Part shown: positions 12,350 to 24,029 of the stretch, in pieces
How the letters are laid out: every line of letters starts with the position of its first letter
Numbering within the stretch: position 1 is the stretch's first letter
Position numbers and translations under genes: made by a program
The notes under the pieces: model-generated
Seen by the model: the letters and a program-made list of their open reading frames with translations, nothing else
Database searches by the model: none
What the model was told of the DNA's origin: nothing
Source: Blasia pusilla
Taxonomy: Eukaryota; Marchantiophyta; Marchantiopsida; Blasiales
Reading direction: 5' to 3'
Length of the DNA: 64,000 bases
NCBI GenBank assembly: GCA_050084515.1
Contig: CM114273.1
Span: 9,176,001 to 9,240,000 of the forward strand

Positions 12350-13263
12350 AGCCTAGAAAATGTATTCCCGAAGAAATCTCATTCCATTGGTAGTAGGAAG
12401 GTTGCCGATAGCAGGCAGGTCGAGGACGGATCAGGTATGGGTTATGTCTGCAGGTTGTCAATAATTTTGTGTAGTGGTTTATGGTAGTGTAACTTTTGTT
12501 TATCTTATAATGCAGTAGGGCTTGTGGAGAAGGGGATGACTCTGTAAGTCTCTAATTCATAATTTGGTTACAAGGTAAAGGGTACGCAACCAAAATCTGA
12601 GAGATTTTCGGGTGGATTAACTGCTATCGAGAACCTGGTCTTTTATCAAAATGAGAAGCCTGATGACCGTGGGCATCTGATGAATTTTCAAAAGATAACT
12701 CATGACCTCTTCGAAATGTTCCTCAATTTATATGAATGTAGTGGCATCCCTAAGTACCAGGTAAAACATCATCGAAAGGAGAAACTGAAATGCCATGTTA
12801 CTTTTACCTCATTACTATGGTCTTGATTTAATTATAACCTGCCATTATGTTGCAGTCTACTTGTGACATCAGGTGCCTGTGTGTTGCTTGTATTCGTAGA
12901 TAGAGAGACTACACAAGAGTCTCCAATCCTGGATTGACCAGGTCTGTAGATGATTCTCCACTCAGTAGCATTTTTCTCTCTTAACAATAGCTAAACAATG
13001 TCACCTTGTTCCGCACATCAAGATCCGGCAGCCCTTGTAGACTACTTGGAAGTCACAAGCAATAAATTAAGGGCTGGTTGGGGGCCAATTGTAGACAAGT
13101 ATCTCCACAGTATCATTTTTCTCTCTTAACAACAGCCAAACAATGACAATTGCAGATCATTTGCACTCTCAACTCTTGCAAGTTCTATTAGTATTATGTA
13201 TCGACTAAGCCGGAATCGTTTTATTAAAAACACTTTTAGTTTTCAAACTATTTTTGTTTTGAG
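12350..13263 (+). CDS. Unidentified multi-exon gene or gene fragment
   Basis: Exon-like open segments flanked by good splice signals. Candidate pieces lie at about 12363-12434 and 12515-12545. A strong one is 12575-12760 (62 codons, phase 0, donor CAG|GTAAAA; residues such as RFSGGLTAIENLVFYQNEKP). Another lies at 12900-12945 (IERLHKSLQSWIDQ). The last two are about 13035-13098 (LVDYLEVTSNKLRAGWGP, donor GTATCT) and about 13158-13263, ending TGA after SFALSTLASSISIMYRLSRN. The open frames and phase-compatible joins suggest a real gene end, but I do not recognise the family. The link between 12545 and 12575 does not splice cleanly in frame, so the 5' part may be broken or mis-assigned. Two near-identical ~45-bp intron stretches (12959-13005 and 13105-13150, both with CTCTCTTAACAA) sit on either side of the penultimate exon. 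Confidence 0.4.
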
Positions 13264-14640
13264 ATGAGCGAATCGGATTGTGAGAAATACATTTTATTCA
13301 ATACATATGTGCATGCGCGATCAGTTCTTTTATTATATACTCTCCAACGCAATGTCCGGGGAGAATCGGGGTTATGTGTTGAGAATTTGAGAATTACCAA
13401 TTCAGTTTGCCATTTACCGGCCAAAAACCGAGGGTTGAGGGAGGGTGTCCTTTGTATTCGAATCTGTTTAACCGGCTGGAATGACGATATCTTCCAAAAC
13501 TCCCGCTCGGTTTTGTAGAAGCCGGAAATGTACCGGTTGTCACGAAAAAACTCCCCGGACCTTGCTCCAATGGGAGAGGAGAACAAGAATTAATAGTGGC
13601 CTTGGAAGCTTCTGAACTAAATCTGTATTAATTTTGGAGGGAACGTTTAAGCTTGCATCACTCTCCTTTCCAAATTAGTCATACACTTTACCTGAAACTC
13701 ACTTGAACATTTTGAACCTACCAACCATTATGACAAGCCAAGATAGAGAAGTTATCGGGTTTGATGTCTTATTATTTCTGGTTGGGTGTCTTGCATTCAA
13801 AAGGGTGAGATGTTTAGAGCTTGTTCAATAGGGTGAATTATTGAGAAGGTTCCATAATCTTCGCAGTAGAATGTGTTCAGAATTTGTGCAACTTCATGAG
13901 CAATCACCAAAGAGAATTCTTGCTACTCTTTGGAGGCGTCATGTCACCAAAATCGAGTATAACTTATGCCATATGAATCCCTTGTCTGTCTATGTTGAAT
14001 GAGCTTATTTATTTGTAGAGTTTACGAATGCTGCGTGATATATTATTGCACTTCAGATCGATATGCATCGTCTTGGCATAGGAGGACGTTGGTTGTGCAT
14101 GGTTCAAGGTGGACGGATTTGTAGGTCATGCAATCTATGGATGATCGAGGATGAAAAGTGTGGTCCCTTGAATGTCCTCAATGGACCTAGATACAATGAT
14201 TAGCCCATGGAAGTAACGTGTAAAAATTCTACTCTTTATTTTAAATGTGGCTTGTGATTATGCGTAGAACCGATGTTGTAGGCATTGGTAGAGGTTAGGA
14301 CTTCTCGGTTGTTTTTCTTGTCAAGTAAACATGACTAAGTTATGTGATTACAGCCTTTTGAACCCTTTTGGCTCCTCAAGCTTAACTTAAGTACCATTTA
14401 CTTTTTGTGATGTGCATTATATTCGATTCAACAATGATGGACTGTTAATGATAGTGCATATATTAAGGATTGTTGTTGCAGTTGTGGATAACCTAGCCAC
14501 AAAAAAGTTCTTGGATCTCAAAATCTCTTGAATTTTGATGATGGTTAAATCCTTTTAAAGCCATTGAATGTATACTTGATAGGTTATTGGATTGGTAACA
14601 TATATATGGTGCAAGGTTGCATGCAAACAATGACTGTGAT
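13264..14640. other. No gene recognised
   Basis: The open frames around 13250-13590 on both strands lie in sequence without recognisable motifs. AT-rich intergenic DNA follows. Confidence 0.4.
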
Positions 14641-14644
14641 TATG

Positions 14645-15070
14645 TTCGTGTCCGTGCGGGCCCGCGCACTTGCAACCCGTACGTGAGCTCGACTTACCCA
14701 TAATGCAAATCCAGGCTCAATAGCTCGCACTGGCTGGCCTTGTGCGTGCACAGGACCCGTAGCTAGACCCGTAGGGTGGGCTCAATGCTCGTGACTAAGT
14801 TCTCGCAGGGTTTTAGGGCTTTAGTGCGGGATAGGCTAGTACTAGGCCAGCTACGCGGGCTAGGCTGTGGGCCAGTATCGGTTGGTGTAGACCATGTGCG
14901 TGTTAGGCAAGGGCTGATAGCCCACACCGCACACCCGTTCGATCCATGGTACTCATTGCCACGTCTTGAGCCCACGCGAGCATTTGAGGTACCAAAAAAC
15001 TCGAGCAGGGAACTTGTCGGATCTGTCCATCCCATGGATGGACTTTTCCGTTTCCATGCAACCTTAATAT
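14645..15070 (+). repeat. Dispersed repeat, GC-rich 'tgtcc...ggac' family, copy 1
   Basis: A block ending in a short palindromic GTCCATCCCATGGATGGAC followed by TTTCCGTTTCCATGCA. The same features and order (GTGC-rich start, CGAGC, CATTCGATCC, GGACAxxCTTGTCCATTTCC) recur at 21590-21885 and 22035-22340, so this is an interspersed family. It has no coding capacity. The open frames in it on both strands reflect its GC content. Confidence 0.5.
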
Positions 15071-16330
15071 GGTGTATATGAATAAGTTTTTTGGTGTAAT
15101 GTACTATTGAGTTCTTTCTATCCATCGTAGCTAGCATGCTACTGTTGGTACCTTGGAATTTTTGACCTTATAGATCTTCTCCTTATCTATCACAAGATGC
15201 CATTGGGTTATTGGATGTAACAACAATGACCTATGCCAAAGAATGTATTTCAAGTTATAGTATTCCTTGGACCACCAAAGATTTATCTTGCGTATATCTA
15301 TCATTATACGACATGCATTGTTGTTAATAGCACATAACACTAATATATACATAATATGAATATTATATAACATGCATTGTTGTGACATAACACATACCAA
15401 CCATATAAAAGTGCCACATAACCCCCCTTCTATCTAGTAATTCAGTGTTTTTAATCCCACATACTCAATCGCAATGTCAAGAGTAATAAACACCTTTTTT
15501 ATGCTAAGAGCAAATGGTCGGATGCTTGCTCATGCCATCATTTGTCATATGTTTGCGATGCATGTCACTCTTAATGAACATCTTCCATCTAAAACACATT
15601 AAAATGTGACATACATAAACCTAGAAAATTACAATTGCATACTAAATCATTGAGCACACCCCCAGCCATAGAGATTTTGTAGTGGGCATATAGTGTAAAT
15701 GATTTTCGGTATTAGTGGTGTGCAACAAGAGGCAACACTGATCGGGGTGAGATAAGTGGGGCTAGTGATGTGCAGTGCTCGGCAAGAATCGGCGTTCTTT
15801 GTGAAAGCATATGGTTGAGAACGTGTGATTTCTGGTTCAAATCAGAAACTTTAGTCAAATTTTCGACGTGAAAATTTCATTTCTTTGTTAAATTTAAAAA
15901 ACCCGGCCAAAATGGTAAAATTTCCAACTACCTTGAAATTTATCTTGAAAAGATAACGGTATGCATAAACATCCTTGTCGAGCACCAGTGATGTGAGGGA
16001 GCCTTGGCCAATAATGGATGAGGTTTTGGTTGTGGAGGATCATCTGTAGGCCGCGTCAATATATTGGCATGATAGTAGGTGTGGATCAAATGCCTATGGT
16101 GGGCCTATGTGAGTTGTTGGTGCATGACATGAATCACTACATCCATCATCTTTCGAGTGAGGCTTTCATTCTTGAGAGTGAGGAGACAAGCGACGGTGAT
16201 ACAATGGGACTATTGATGTCAGTGCTCTTCAATGTGTGGGAGTGTTTGGTGGATTGTGTGTGATCACATATCCTTATTAGGAAAGTGATATTAGTGTGGT
16301 GATGATGTTCCCAAAAGAGTCACGAGTATG
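15071..16330. other. No gene recognised
   Basis: AT-rich, with short open frames only. The last ~300 bp may be degenerate upstream sequence of the adjacent gypsy fragment, but I could not align it to the copy at 59.5-60 kb. Confidence 0.35.
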
Positions 16331-16338
16331 ATGATTTA

Positions 16339-17585
16339 TTGGTGAGGAGAGGGATGCAATGTCATAGTTGGGTAGATGCTCAAGAGGAGCAGTCGAGTAC
16401 AATGTTAGGGGTGGCCATGATGGTGTACCGTGGTCCGCTATTTTTTGCTTCCGATGTTATGACATTAGGAGGTACACCCGCCAAGGTGTTCTGGCTGGCC
16501 GCTACGCTATGTGAGCGTGGAGTTGGAGTTCTTGCATCACGTTCAGAGGTGATTGCAAAGGAGGTGATGGACCTGCCCTTCGAGCTGATGCTCGGGCCGT
16601 CAACGTTAGATTCATGGCAGGCTGTGGCTGCTAGGATGGCGGAGATGCCTGCTAGACCCGTAATAGAATGTGCCTTGGCTTCTCCTAGTGTTGTGTTGCT
16701 GGATAACTGGGGAGAGGTCTTACAGTTAGTGAGTCCTGGAGGTAGAACTTTTAGTCCGCAACGCGTCTTGTTGGATTCAAGAGCCCAACCTCTGATGTTG
16801 GGGAAAGCGTCATTCAGAGGATTGGGCTTGATGAGAGCCAATGTGGAGCGTTTTCCATTCCGGATACAGACATCCTTGGGTGGAGCAAGTACCACACACT
16901 ATGTCACCCGACAAGAGGTTGTGATGAGGATTTGCCTAGGACATCCTACAGATGAGTCCGTGGTGCAAGCCAAGGCGATAGTGACTGATGTAGCGTCCTA
17001 CCACGTCTTGGTTGGTGGAGTTGTGTTATACCCGATGGGGTTTTCTCTGGATTACTGGGAGGAGTCAGCGTCCTAGAGACCAGAATGGCAATAAGGTGAT
17101 GGGGCGCCTTAGCTCATTACCCATTCAATTCATTGGTGCAGAGATGGAGCGAATGCCAGGAGAGATGACGACATGAGCAGGATTTAGCAATGCCATCACT
17201 TGGCCTAGTGATTTGATTGAGGGACATGTCCATGCAGAGGATACTCCTATTCCTGACATTTCTATGGAGAGGAGTGTCATGGTAGCCGCATCAGTCAATG
17301 GAGGAGAGTTGCCTCTTTGGGGCTCAACTGAGGAGCTTCGACGCTTAGCCACTGCGCATGTGCAGACCGCGTGGAGCGAGACGTTTGCACCAGAGTGTGA
17401 AGCGTCAGAGGAACCCCATGTACCCAAGAGTGCTGCTATGATCCCTTTGGACACCACCCGGATTGTGTGGTGCATCCCAGAGGAGGGTATTCGGGTGTTG
17501 GATCTCTTTGGAGGGATCAGCACTGGGTTAACTCCTGTTTTGCAGGTAGGAGTAAGCGTGCAGCAGTACACGTATGTGGAGATTG
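16339..17585 (+). pseudogene. Ty3/gypsy fragment: protease plus start of DNA cytosine methyltransferase (copy 1)
   Basis: 16339-17076 is one long frame that matches the minus-strand copy at 59461-57735. It has a ~100-residue upstream linker (VYRGPLFFASDVMTLGGTP) and then a retroviral-type aspartic protease. The active-site triad normally D-S/T-G reads LLDSRAQPLMLG here (DSR) but LLDSGAQPLMLG in the other copy, so this one is probably inactive. 17213-17585 continues through a linker into the first methyltransferase motif, RVLDLFGGISTGL (AdoMet-binding motif I). The homology ends abruptly near 17588, where the tandem satellite begins. One frame break separates 17076 from 17213. Confidence 0.75.
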
Positions 17586-17587
17586 AT

Positions 17588-18620
17588 GATGTTGCAAGCC
17601 TCTCTTCTAGATTTGAGGATTGGAGGTCAAAATATTTTGGAGCCTATATCTTTTTTATGGATTGTGACATGAACCTGAATTTTTTTTTAGAACTTGGAGG
17701 CTAAGAAGGAACCTTACTCTTGAAAATTTCAAGAAAAATAGAGTTTCACAACAGAAGTTGTGGGTTATTTGAGATTCTCCTCTTCTAGATTTGAGGATTG
17801 GGGATCAACATCTTGTGGAGGCTATATCTTTTATGGTAAATTTCAATTTAAACCTAAAAATTTCAAGGCACTCAAAGGCTAAGGAGGTGCCTTACTCTTG
17901 AAACTTCCAAAAAAGAGTTATGCATTAAAAGTTATATATCATTTGAGATTCTAATCTTCTAGATTTGAGGACTAGAGATCAAAATCTTGCGGAGATGACA
18001 CCTTTGTGATGGATTGCAAACTAAACCTGAAATTTACGTGACACTTGGAGGCTAAGGAGGTAACCTTCTTTTGAGAATTTGAAGCAACAAAGTCATATAG
18101 CAGAAGTTGTGCGTCATTTGAGATTCTACTCTTTGAGATTTGAGAATTGGAAGTCAAAATCTTGCGGACGCTATATCTTTGTGGTGGATATCGACTTGAA
18201 ACTTCAATTTTCAAAACTTTTAGAAGCTAAGGAGTTGCCTTACTACTTAAAATTTCAAGTAAAATAAACTAACGTAATAGAAGTTGTGTATCATTTGAGA
18301 TTCTCCTCTTATAGATCTGAGGATTGGAGGTCACGATCTTTTAGAGACTATATGTTTGTGGAGGATTTCAATCTAAAATGCACATTTGTGAGGAAATTGG
18401 AGACTTAGGAGGTGCTATTCTCCTAAAAGTTTAAAGGAAAACCAAACTACATAGTAGAAGTTGTGTATCCTTTGAGATTATACATTTCTAGAATTGAGGA
18501 TTGAAGGTCGAAATCTTTGTAAGGCCGTATCTTTGTGTTACATTGTACCTTGAAGCTGAAATTTGCAAGGAATTTGGAAGGTAAAGAGGTTCCCCTCTCA
18601 TAAAAATATCACTCCCAAAA
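17588..18620 (+). repeat. Tandem satellite, ~175-bp unit, about six copies
   Basis: Successive units contain CTTCTAGATTTGAGGATTGG, then TCTTGxGGAGGCTATATCTTT, then GGCTAAGGAGGTGCCTTACTC, with unit starts near 17600, 17780, 17950, 18122, 18298 and 18477. Units are quite diverged. The same unit, on the opposite strand and with a 177-bp period, recurs at 42225-42835. Confidence 0.85.
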
Positions 18621-18639
18621 AATATTGAAAGCTAGATCT

Positions 18640-19600
18640 AGGATGGATTGAATTTTGACTTCATGATGACTATTCAAGATGATATTCTGAATCTCGTACA
18701 ATTTGTCTTGCATAAATTGAAAGAACTTTGACAAGAATTCAAGATACACACCTTTCAATTGAAAATTGCACATATTCACGTGATAGAGTTAAGGAAATGC
18801 AAGAGATCATAGACATTGGGTTGAGAGATAATTATTTTATGATGGTGCATCTTTCTAAATCTCTTGTGAACGTTCAAGAGAAGGCATCATCATTAACAAA
18901 AACTCCCAATAGTTCAGAATTACATGAGGTTGTTGAAACTTGGGAAGTGAAAATGAAATCTTATGCTGAAGCTACAAAGGTTTTCCATATCTTCTTCTTT
19001 TAAGAGCAAGAGATAAAAAAAGGAAAACCAACTTGCATGCAGAAAGAATGTGATAGTCTTAAGATTTCTGGAAATAAAGAATGAAAATGAGAAGGTCATT
19101 ATCACAAGTTCTTGGCTGATAGACTTCATGTCCACAACCTAGACTTGGCTCAAGCTTCTTGCATTGGGCCAAAAGGCACACAACATTGTGTTATTCTGAT
19201 TAAGTTTTTTGATGAAGCTCAACGTGATACCATTATGGCTAATAAGGTAATTCTCAAAGGAAGAAAGATATGGTTGGATCCCGATCTTACACATCTACAA
19301 GCTGAGATTATGCATAAGGAGGTTGCAAAATAAGAAGAGGCTAAAGATGCATGTTTTACTTTCCCACATAACATTTAAGTAATCGCTACTTTGAGAAAGC
19401 GAGACTCATCAAGATAGCAATTCAAGAACCTAAGAGTCTTGATGTGGAATTTACAAGGTCTTACATAAACAAAGTTCATGATTTCTCTCCCTATTTGGGA
19501 TAAGGCAGACATCATCAACATTATGGAGATGAGGCAATATGAGAGCAATATATCATGCGCATACACATCGCTACACAGTCCAAATCGTTGGGCACAACCA
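18640..19600 (+). mobile_element. LINE fragment: ORF1 C-terminus and start of ORF2
   Basis: 19106-19333 reads an ORF1-type nucleic-acid-binding segment ending in VILKGRKIWLDPDLTHLQAE, the pattern seen in plant LINE ORF1 proteins (conserved 'LKGxxIWxDxDLT'). About 75 bp further on, near 19420, a reading NLRVLMWNLQGLT resembles the beginning of an ORF2 apurinic endonuclease domain. A stop and short frames follow, so it is not functional. The 5' part, 18640-19010, is a lower-confidence ORF1 region. Confidence 0.6.
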
Positions 19601-19604
19601 CACC

Positions 19605-19905
19605 ACACAGTAACGATCTTCCCAACACACCGGTAGATTCACACACATAAAAAAATGAACTAAGGCATGTACATCGAGACTACAAAACCGCCCCCCTAGT
19701 TGCTATTTGGGTCTCCTCGACTTCAGATAATGCACATCATATCTACTTGATATGACCAACTATCCTATACATATCTAAAACATAACCATCATTGTGTGGA
19801 AATTGGAGCAAGAGAAGGGGTCATACACGACATATGCCATGCTATAGAACAACTATCACAACCAACATGATGTTTGCATCCCTCGCGAATCCACACAATA
19901 CACAT
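19605..19905. other. No feature recognised
   Basis: Non-coding sequence between two LINE ORF1 fragments. Confidence 0.4.
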
Positions 19906-19919
19906 CTCATGCTCGCAAT

Positions 19920-20145
19920 GTGAATGAGACAATGGATCTGAGGTTATTGAAACTTTGGAAGTGAAAATGAAATCTTATGCTGAAGCAACAAAGTTTTCTT
20001 ATGTCTCTTTCTTTCAAAGTTTGCCATATCTTATAGAAAAGAAAAAAACAACTTGCACGTAGAAAGAATGTGAGAATCACATAATTTTCGGAAATAGAGA
20101 ATGAAGAAGTGAAGAATGTTGTTACCAAGTTATCACGTCTCTTAG
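19920..20145 (+). mobile_element. LINE ORF1 fragment, second copy
   Basis: Closely resembles 18925-19100: both contain TTGGAAGTGAAAATGAAATC or a near match, then ...CTTATGCTGAAGC..., AACTTGCAxGxAGAAAGAAT and GGAAATAxAGAATGA. It is a partial copy with no intact frame. Confidence 0.6.
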
Positions 20146-20157
20146 GATAGATTGACA

Positions 20158-20416
20158 ATTTTATAGTACATCACCTTTGAGGATATTGAAGGACAACCTC
20201 AAGAGGTCAAGGGTGAGTGGTTGAGGCCTCGGATAACTTGAGAGGACAAGTTTTCCCTTCGTTTCGGCTCATTTAGAGCTATATAGAGAAACTTACTATA
20301 TTTAGGATAAGTCATTGTTATGAGATGAGTTGACATTACACTTTGGAAAGTGGCCTTGAACCCCTATATGAGGTCAAGAGACAAGAGGTGACATGCGAGC
20401 ATAGGTTACCATGGAA

Positions 20417-20487
<71 letters not shown>

Positions 20488-20660
20488 AAGAGAGAGATTT
20501 GGAGCTCATTCTCTTTTTGTTGAATCTCTTGGCATAAGGCGATGGAGCTATGGTCCTCCTTGCCTTATGAGTTACCCAAGCCTCTCATTAGGAGAGTGGG
20601 TTTGGTTTGACATGAGAGAGAGATGTAGTTATATGCACATTATGAAAGATATTTGAGAGA
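20158..20660 (-). repeat. Dispersed repeat family 'R' with internal (GA)n run, copy 1
   Basis: Reverse-complement relative of 63010-63620 and related to 24230-24660. Shared blocks are the 'aaacttactat...' segment (20287-20302), the GGAAAGTGGCC segment near 20345, GAGCATAGGTTACCATGG before the GA run and GGAGCTATGGTCCTCCTTGCC after it. The (GA)n run is about 20423-20500. No coding capacity. Confidence 0.75.
20423..20500 (+). repeat. (GA)n microsatellite
   Basis: Near-perfect AG dinucleotide run of about 75 bp with a few AAAG interruptions at its right end, embedded at a fixed position of repeat family R. Confidence 0.95.
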
Positions 20661-20789
20661 TCATTGATTTATTGGAGATGTTTTGGTACTCGATCGTCTC
20701 AATGTTTGGATGCCATGAGTGAGTATGGTATCTTGTGTGTTTATGTGTGTATTTAGTGATAGTGATGTGTGTTGTATAGCAATGTGTAT

Positions 20790-21310
20790 GTGCATGATAA
20801 AGTTCTTGGTTGATACACTTTATGTTCACCACCCGGACTGGGCTCAAGCTTTTCGCATTGGGAAAAAGGGGGCACAACCTTGTGCTATTTTGGTTAAGTT
20901 TATTGATCAAACTCAATGTGATATATACCACTACGGCTAACAACGTCATTCTCAAAGGAAGGAGGATATGGCTGGATCCAGATCTTACACCTCTATGGTA
21001 AATGGTAAAATGGTAAATGGTAAATAGATCAAGCCCTATAAGCTGAAGCTAGGTGGAAGGAGCTTGCCAAGGTCAAAGAGGCTCAAGAAGCAGGTTTTAT
21101 TTCTATCTATACGACGGTCCAGCGATCGTTACTCAGATAAAGCGAGACTCATCAACATAGAAATCTGAGGAATCTGAACATAGTCTTGTGGAATATATGA
21201 GGCCTTAGAACAACAAAGTATTTGAGTGCTCTACTAGTTTAGGAGACAAGAGACATCATCAATATTATAGAGAGGTGGGAACGTGAAAGAAATACCATTG
21301 AAGAGATGTA
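20790..21310 (+). mobile_element. LINE fragment: ORF1 end and ORF2 start, with a reversed LINE tail inserted
   Basis: VHHPDWAQAFRIGKKGAQP (near 20825) and, one frame on, VILKGRRIWLDPDLTPL (20943-20999) match the ORF1 fragment at 19106-19333. Around 21165, NLRNLNIVLWNI-GL resembles the ORF2 endonuclease start. Between them, 20997-21045 is a GGTAAAT-repeat tail followed by AGATCAAGCCC, the reverse complement of the LINE 3' end seen elsewhere. All frames are broken. Confidence 0.55.
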
Positions 21311-21589
21311 AGGGTTTAGTTTGGTAAGATCATTATGGAACAGAAGAAGGAAACGGGCCGGAAGGGGTTTTGGTGATATTGCTACTAACATCACATCTGA
21401 ATTTCTACATCTCATACACCAAGAAGATCAAGATATTGAGGGCCAATCATTACTTAGTCATTGGCTACGTCTTGGTTTGGTTGGAGGTTCTTATTGTTGT
21501 CTGGTAGTATGTTATTTTGCACCACTTTCCATGCTTATCAACTCAATGCGCGCTTGTAGTAGCAGTCAACCAATTCATCAAGGTTGAAC

Positions 21590-21885
21590 ACGAACAAAGT
21601 CATTGTCCACGGACATGTCCGTATGGGCATGGGTACACACGGCGTGCACTTCAGCCTATCCCGAATGCAAGCCCGCCTCATTCGTAATGTAAACTCGAGC
21701 TTGGCAACGCACATCTATTTTTTAGCCCACACCGGTTCAAAGGGCAAGCTCAAGCCCGCAGCCAGACCCACATGCATAAGGACTAGCTATAGACCCTCCG
21801 CGGGCCTTGAGCCCATAGTTGCACAAAATGGACATGACCATCCCTAGGATGGACAAGTCAAGACATATCCACAAACATGAATTGT
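21590..21885 (+). repeat. Dispersed GC-rich repeat, copy 2
   Basis: Shares order and short blocks with 14645-15070 (GCAAGCCCGC, CTCGAGC, CATCCCTAGGATGGACAAGTC). Non-coding. Confidence 0.45.
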
Positions 21886-22034
21886 AAAATATGAGATCCA
21901 CACTTACAGTTCATGACGGAAGGAAGGGCAAGGGTGAGTGAGGCAATAAGGCAGGAGGGAGTGGAGTTGGAAGGAGCAAGAAACGAGATCTTCTGGAACG
22001 CGGAGGCAAGTGAGGGGAATGAGAAAGAAGGGGA

Positions 22035-22340
22035 AGGTAAGACCTACATGGATATAGGATGCATGATTGTAAGTCCATGGACATTGACAGGTTTGCAGAC
22101 ATAGGCTTTTCCCACATGCAACCTTGCTTGTGCCCGCTTGGTGCAGGTTGCGCGCGGGCTACGCAAGGCTCATTGTCCATACATCCATTCGATCCCTGCC
22201 ATGCCAAGCATGGATCTCTTCCCATGTCTTGAGCTCGTGCATGCCATTGAGATGCCCAAAATACCGGAGCGAGGGACCTATCGGGCATGTCCCTCTCATG
22301 GACAGACTTGTCCATTTCCATGCACCCTTGCATTTCATCA
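22035..22340 (+). repeat. Dispersed GC-rich repeat, copy 3
   Basis: Shares CATTCGATCC, CTTGAGCTCGTGCATGCC and GGACAGACTTGTCCATTTCC with copy 1, including the closing palindrome. Open frames on both strands in this block are by-products of base composition. Confidence 0.5.
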
Positions 22341-22465
22341 TCTTATTATAATTGTTCTCAAATATCACAACAAAGGTGAAGTCTTTCTAGTTGGGGATTT
22401 CAATGCTCACACACATACTCGTCAATTTATCCAATTGAATGACTCAAGAGACACAAGAGAAGAGA
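22337..22465 (+). mobile_element. LINE ORF2 endonuclease fragment
   Basis: Reads LKYHNKGEVFLVGDFNAHT, containing the GDFNA motif of the exonuclease-endonuclease-phosphatase domain of LINE ORF2. The frame closes soon after. No surrounding LINE sequence is recognisable. Confidence 0.6.
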
Positions 22466-22499
22466 TGTGAATAAGGTAGAGCAATTCATGCATTTCTGG

Positions 22500-23345
22500 T
22501 TTAGACTAGGAAAAATGAACCAAACACGAACCAAGACTGGAGAGGAATCTAGGAAGAGTGGTTGCCAAAGAGGTGAGAACCAAATTTGGAACGTGACTAG
22601 CGTTGGGATTTTGACTGTATTTTGGAGCATAAATTTTAGTCCGAAGATGTGTTTGAGACAAGTAATGTGGTGTTGGAAAGCTTATGTAAAGTTGGTTCCA
22701 ATTGACTAAAGATCTTAACAAGCGCATGAGCTAAGAAATTGCTCGAAAAAAACTATATGGGGAGTGGGATTAACATTGAGGGCCAAAAATAGGGGCCCAA
22801 ACATATGTTCCCAAGGGATAGGGGGAGGGCTGAGAACCCTAGAAGTATTAGTGAGGGGGAAGGTCTCCAAGAGTGTTTGGGACTCAAACCCCACTTTGGG
22901 GTGCGGCGGGGCAACCCAAGGGCACGGAATGGAACCAGAGTTTGTCGTTGGGATTGGAAACTCAAACCAATTCTAATAGAGTGGATTTTGGAGGTCCCTG
23001 CTGGATTCCAACCTAATATTATTTAGTTGGGTATCGGTTGGGGGCTCATGCAAGATCCATTAGACAGTTGGGACCATTGGGCGTGCAAACGTTGTTTTAT
23101 GTGCTTAAACTAACCAGAAAGTATGTCCCAAGTCTTGGAAAATTTTCCCGTATTGGGAAGTGAGGAAGTAGGAAGATTGAGCTTGATGAGGTTTCGAGTT
23201 GAGAACTCGGCGAGTTTGAAGGCTGATTGACCCAGACCATTTTAATGTGAGTGTGTTTGGGTGCAGATCAGCATTGAGAGCGTGTCCTATTGAATGTATA
23301 CATCTACAACACTAAAGATTGACGTTCAAGAGGAGTAGATGTACG
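22500..23345 (+). repeat. Degenerate LTR copy related to the solo LTR at 58216-59217
   Basis: Shared blocks in the same order include GTGGTTGCCAAAG, TTTGGAACG...ACTAGCGTT, GTGTTGGAAAGCTTATG, GAAGGTCTCC...AGTG, ACCCCACTTTGGG, CTAACCAGxAAGT and ACACTAAAGATTGACGTTCAAG. It is strongly diverged and its ends are not defined. Confidence 0.7.
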
Positions 23346-24025
23346 ATAATGGCACGGTACTCGATCATCTTCAAGTAGCTACCAATCACTATGCATTGTA
23401 GACCATATCTTGAAACTTGATCCCATCCATCGACGACATCAAAGTAGTGAAGAACAATAGTTGACAATCGTCGAATAGATGACGAGGGTTGAAAAGTATA
23501 TGGTCTGTGAAGCTCAATGATAATTATCTTTTATCACACATGGGTAAACATGGCACTATTTTAACCTTATTCAAAATTCAATGTCTTTTTTTTTTCTTTT
23601 TTCCCATACCACTTATCCCTTAAAAAAAAAAGGGTTCACTAGAGTTATCTCAAATTTGGCTCATACTCTACTAAGCACCATAAATCTTAGATCAACATCC
23701 ATTAAATAAAGTTTTCAGTTGATTTCATCCTCAAACTAATTTTTCCCTTGTCTCATGAACTAAAATAAAAGGTCTTTTACTTTTCTAAACCCACCAAACA
23801 CAGTTACAAGATTTTGAAATTTCTACCTTCACGTGTTGGCTATGATAGCCCTACGAGAATAACCATAACTTTGAGTTTCAATGTAAAAATTGTGCATCAT
23901 TTCTTTGAAAACATGCATAACTTCTTGATCTAAACCATCATCAAATTTGATCCTTCATCCAACCTTCCATGGGCAACTGTCGTGTAGCCCATCACCTCTA
24001 CTCCTACGAAAAAGTTTGGCATCGC
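23346..24025. other. No gene recognised
   Basis: AT-rich intergenic sequence. A short block near 23357-23395 (GGCACGGTACTCGATCATCT) also occurs near 61890-61930, so part of it is repeated. Confidence 0.4.
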
Positions 24026-24029
24026 TTCT

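Noticed and set aside
13248-13586. Two overlapping ~100-codon frames on opposite strands, and a TGTGAGAAA start that looks like a reversed LTR end
   Set aside because: No matching second terminus or target duplication and no recognisable protein motif.
14763-15137. 124-codon minus-strand frame in the GC-rich repeat
   Set aside because: The same repeat elsewhere does not keep this frame, so it reflects composition.
16380-16895. 171-codon minus-strand frame
   Set aside because: Antisense shadow of the gypsy protease region, which matches the second copy on the sense strand.
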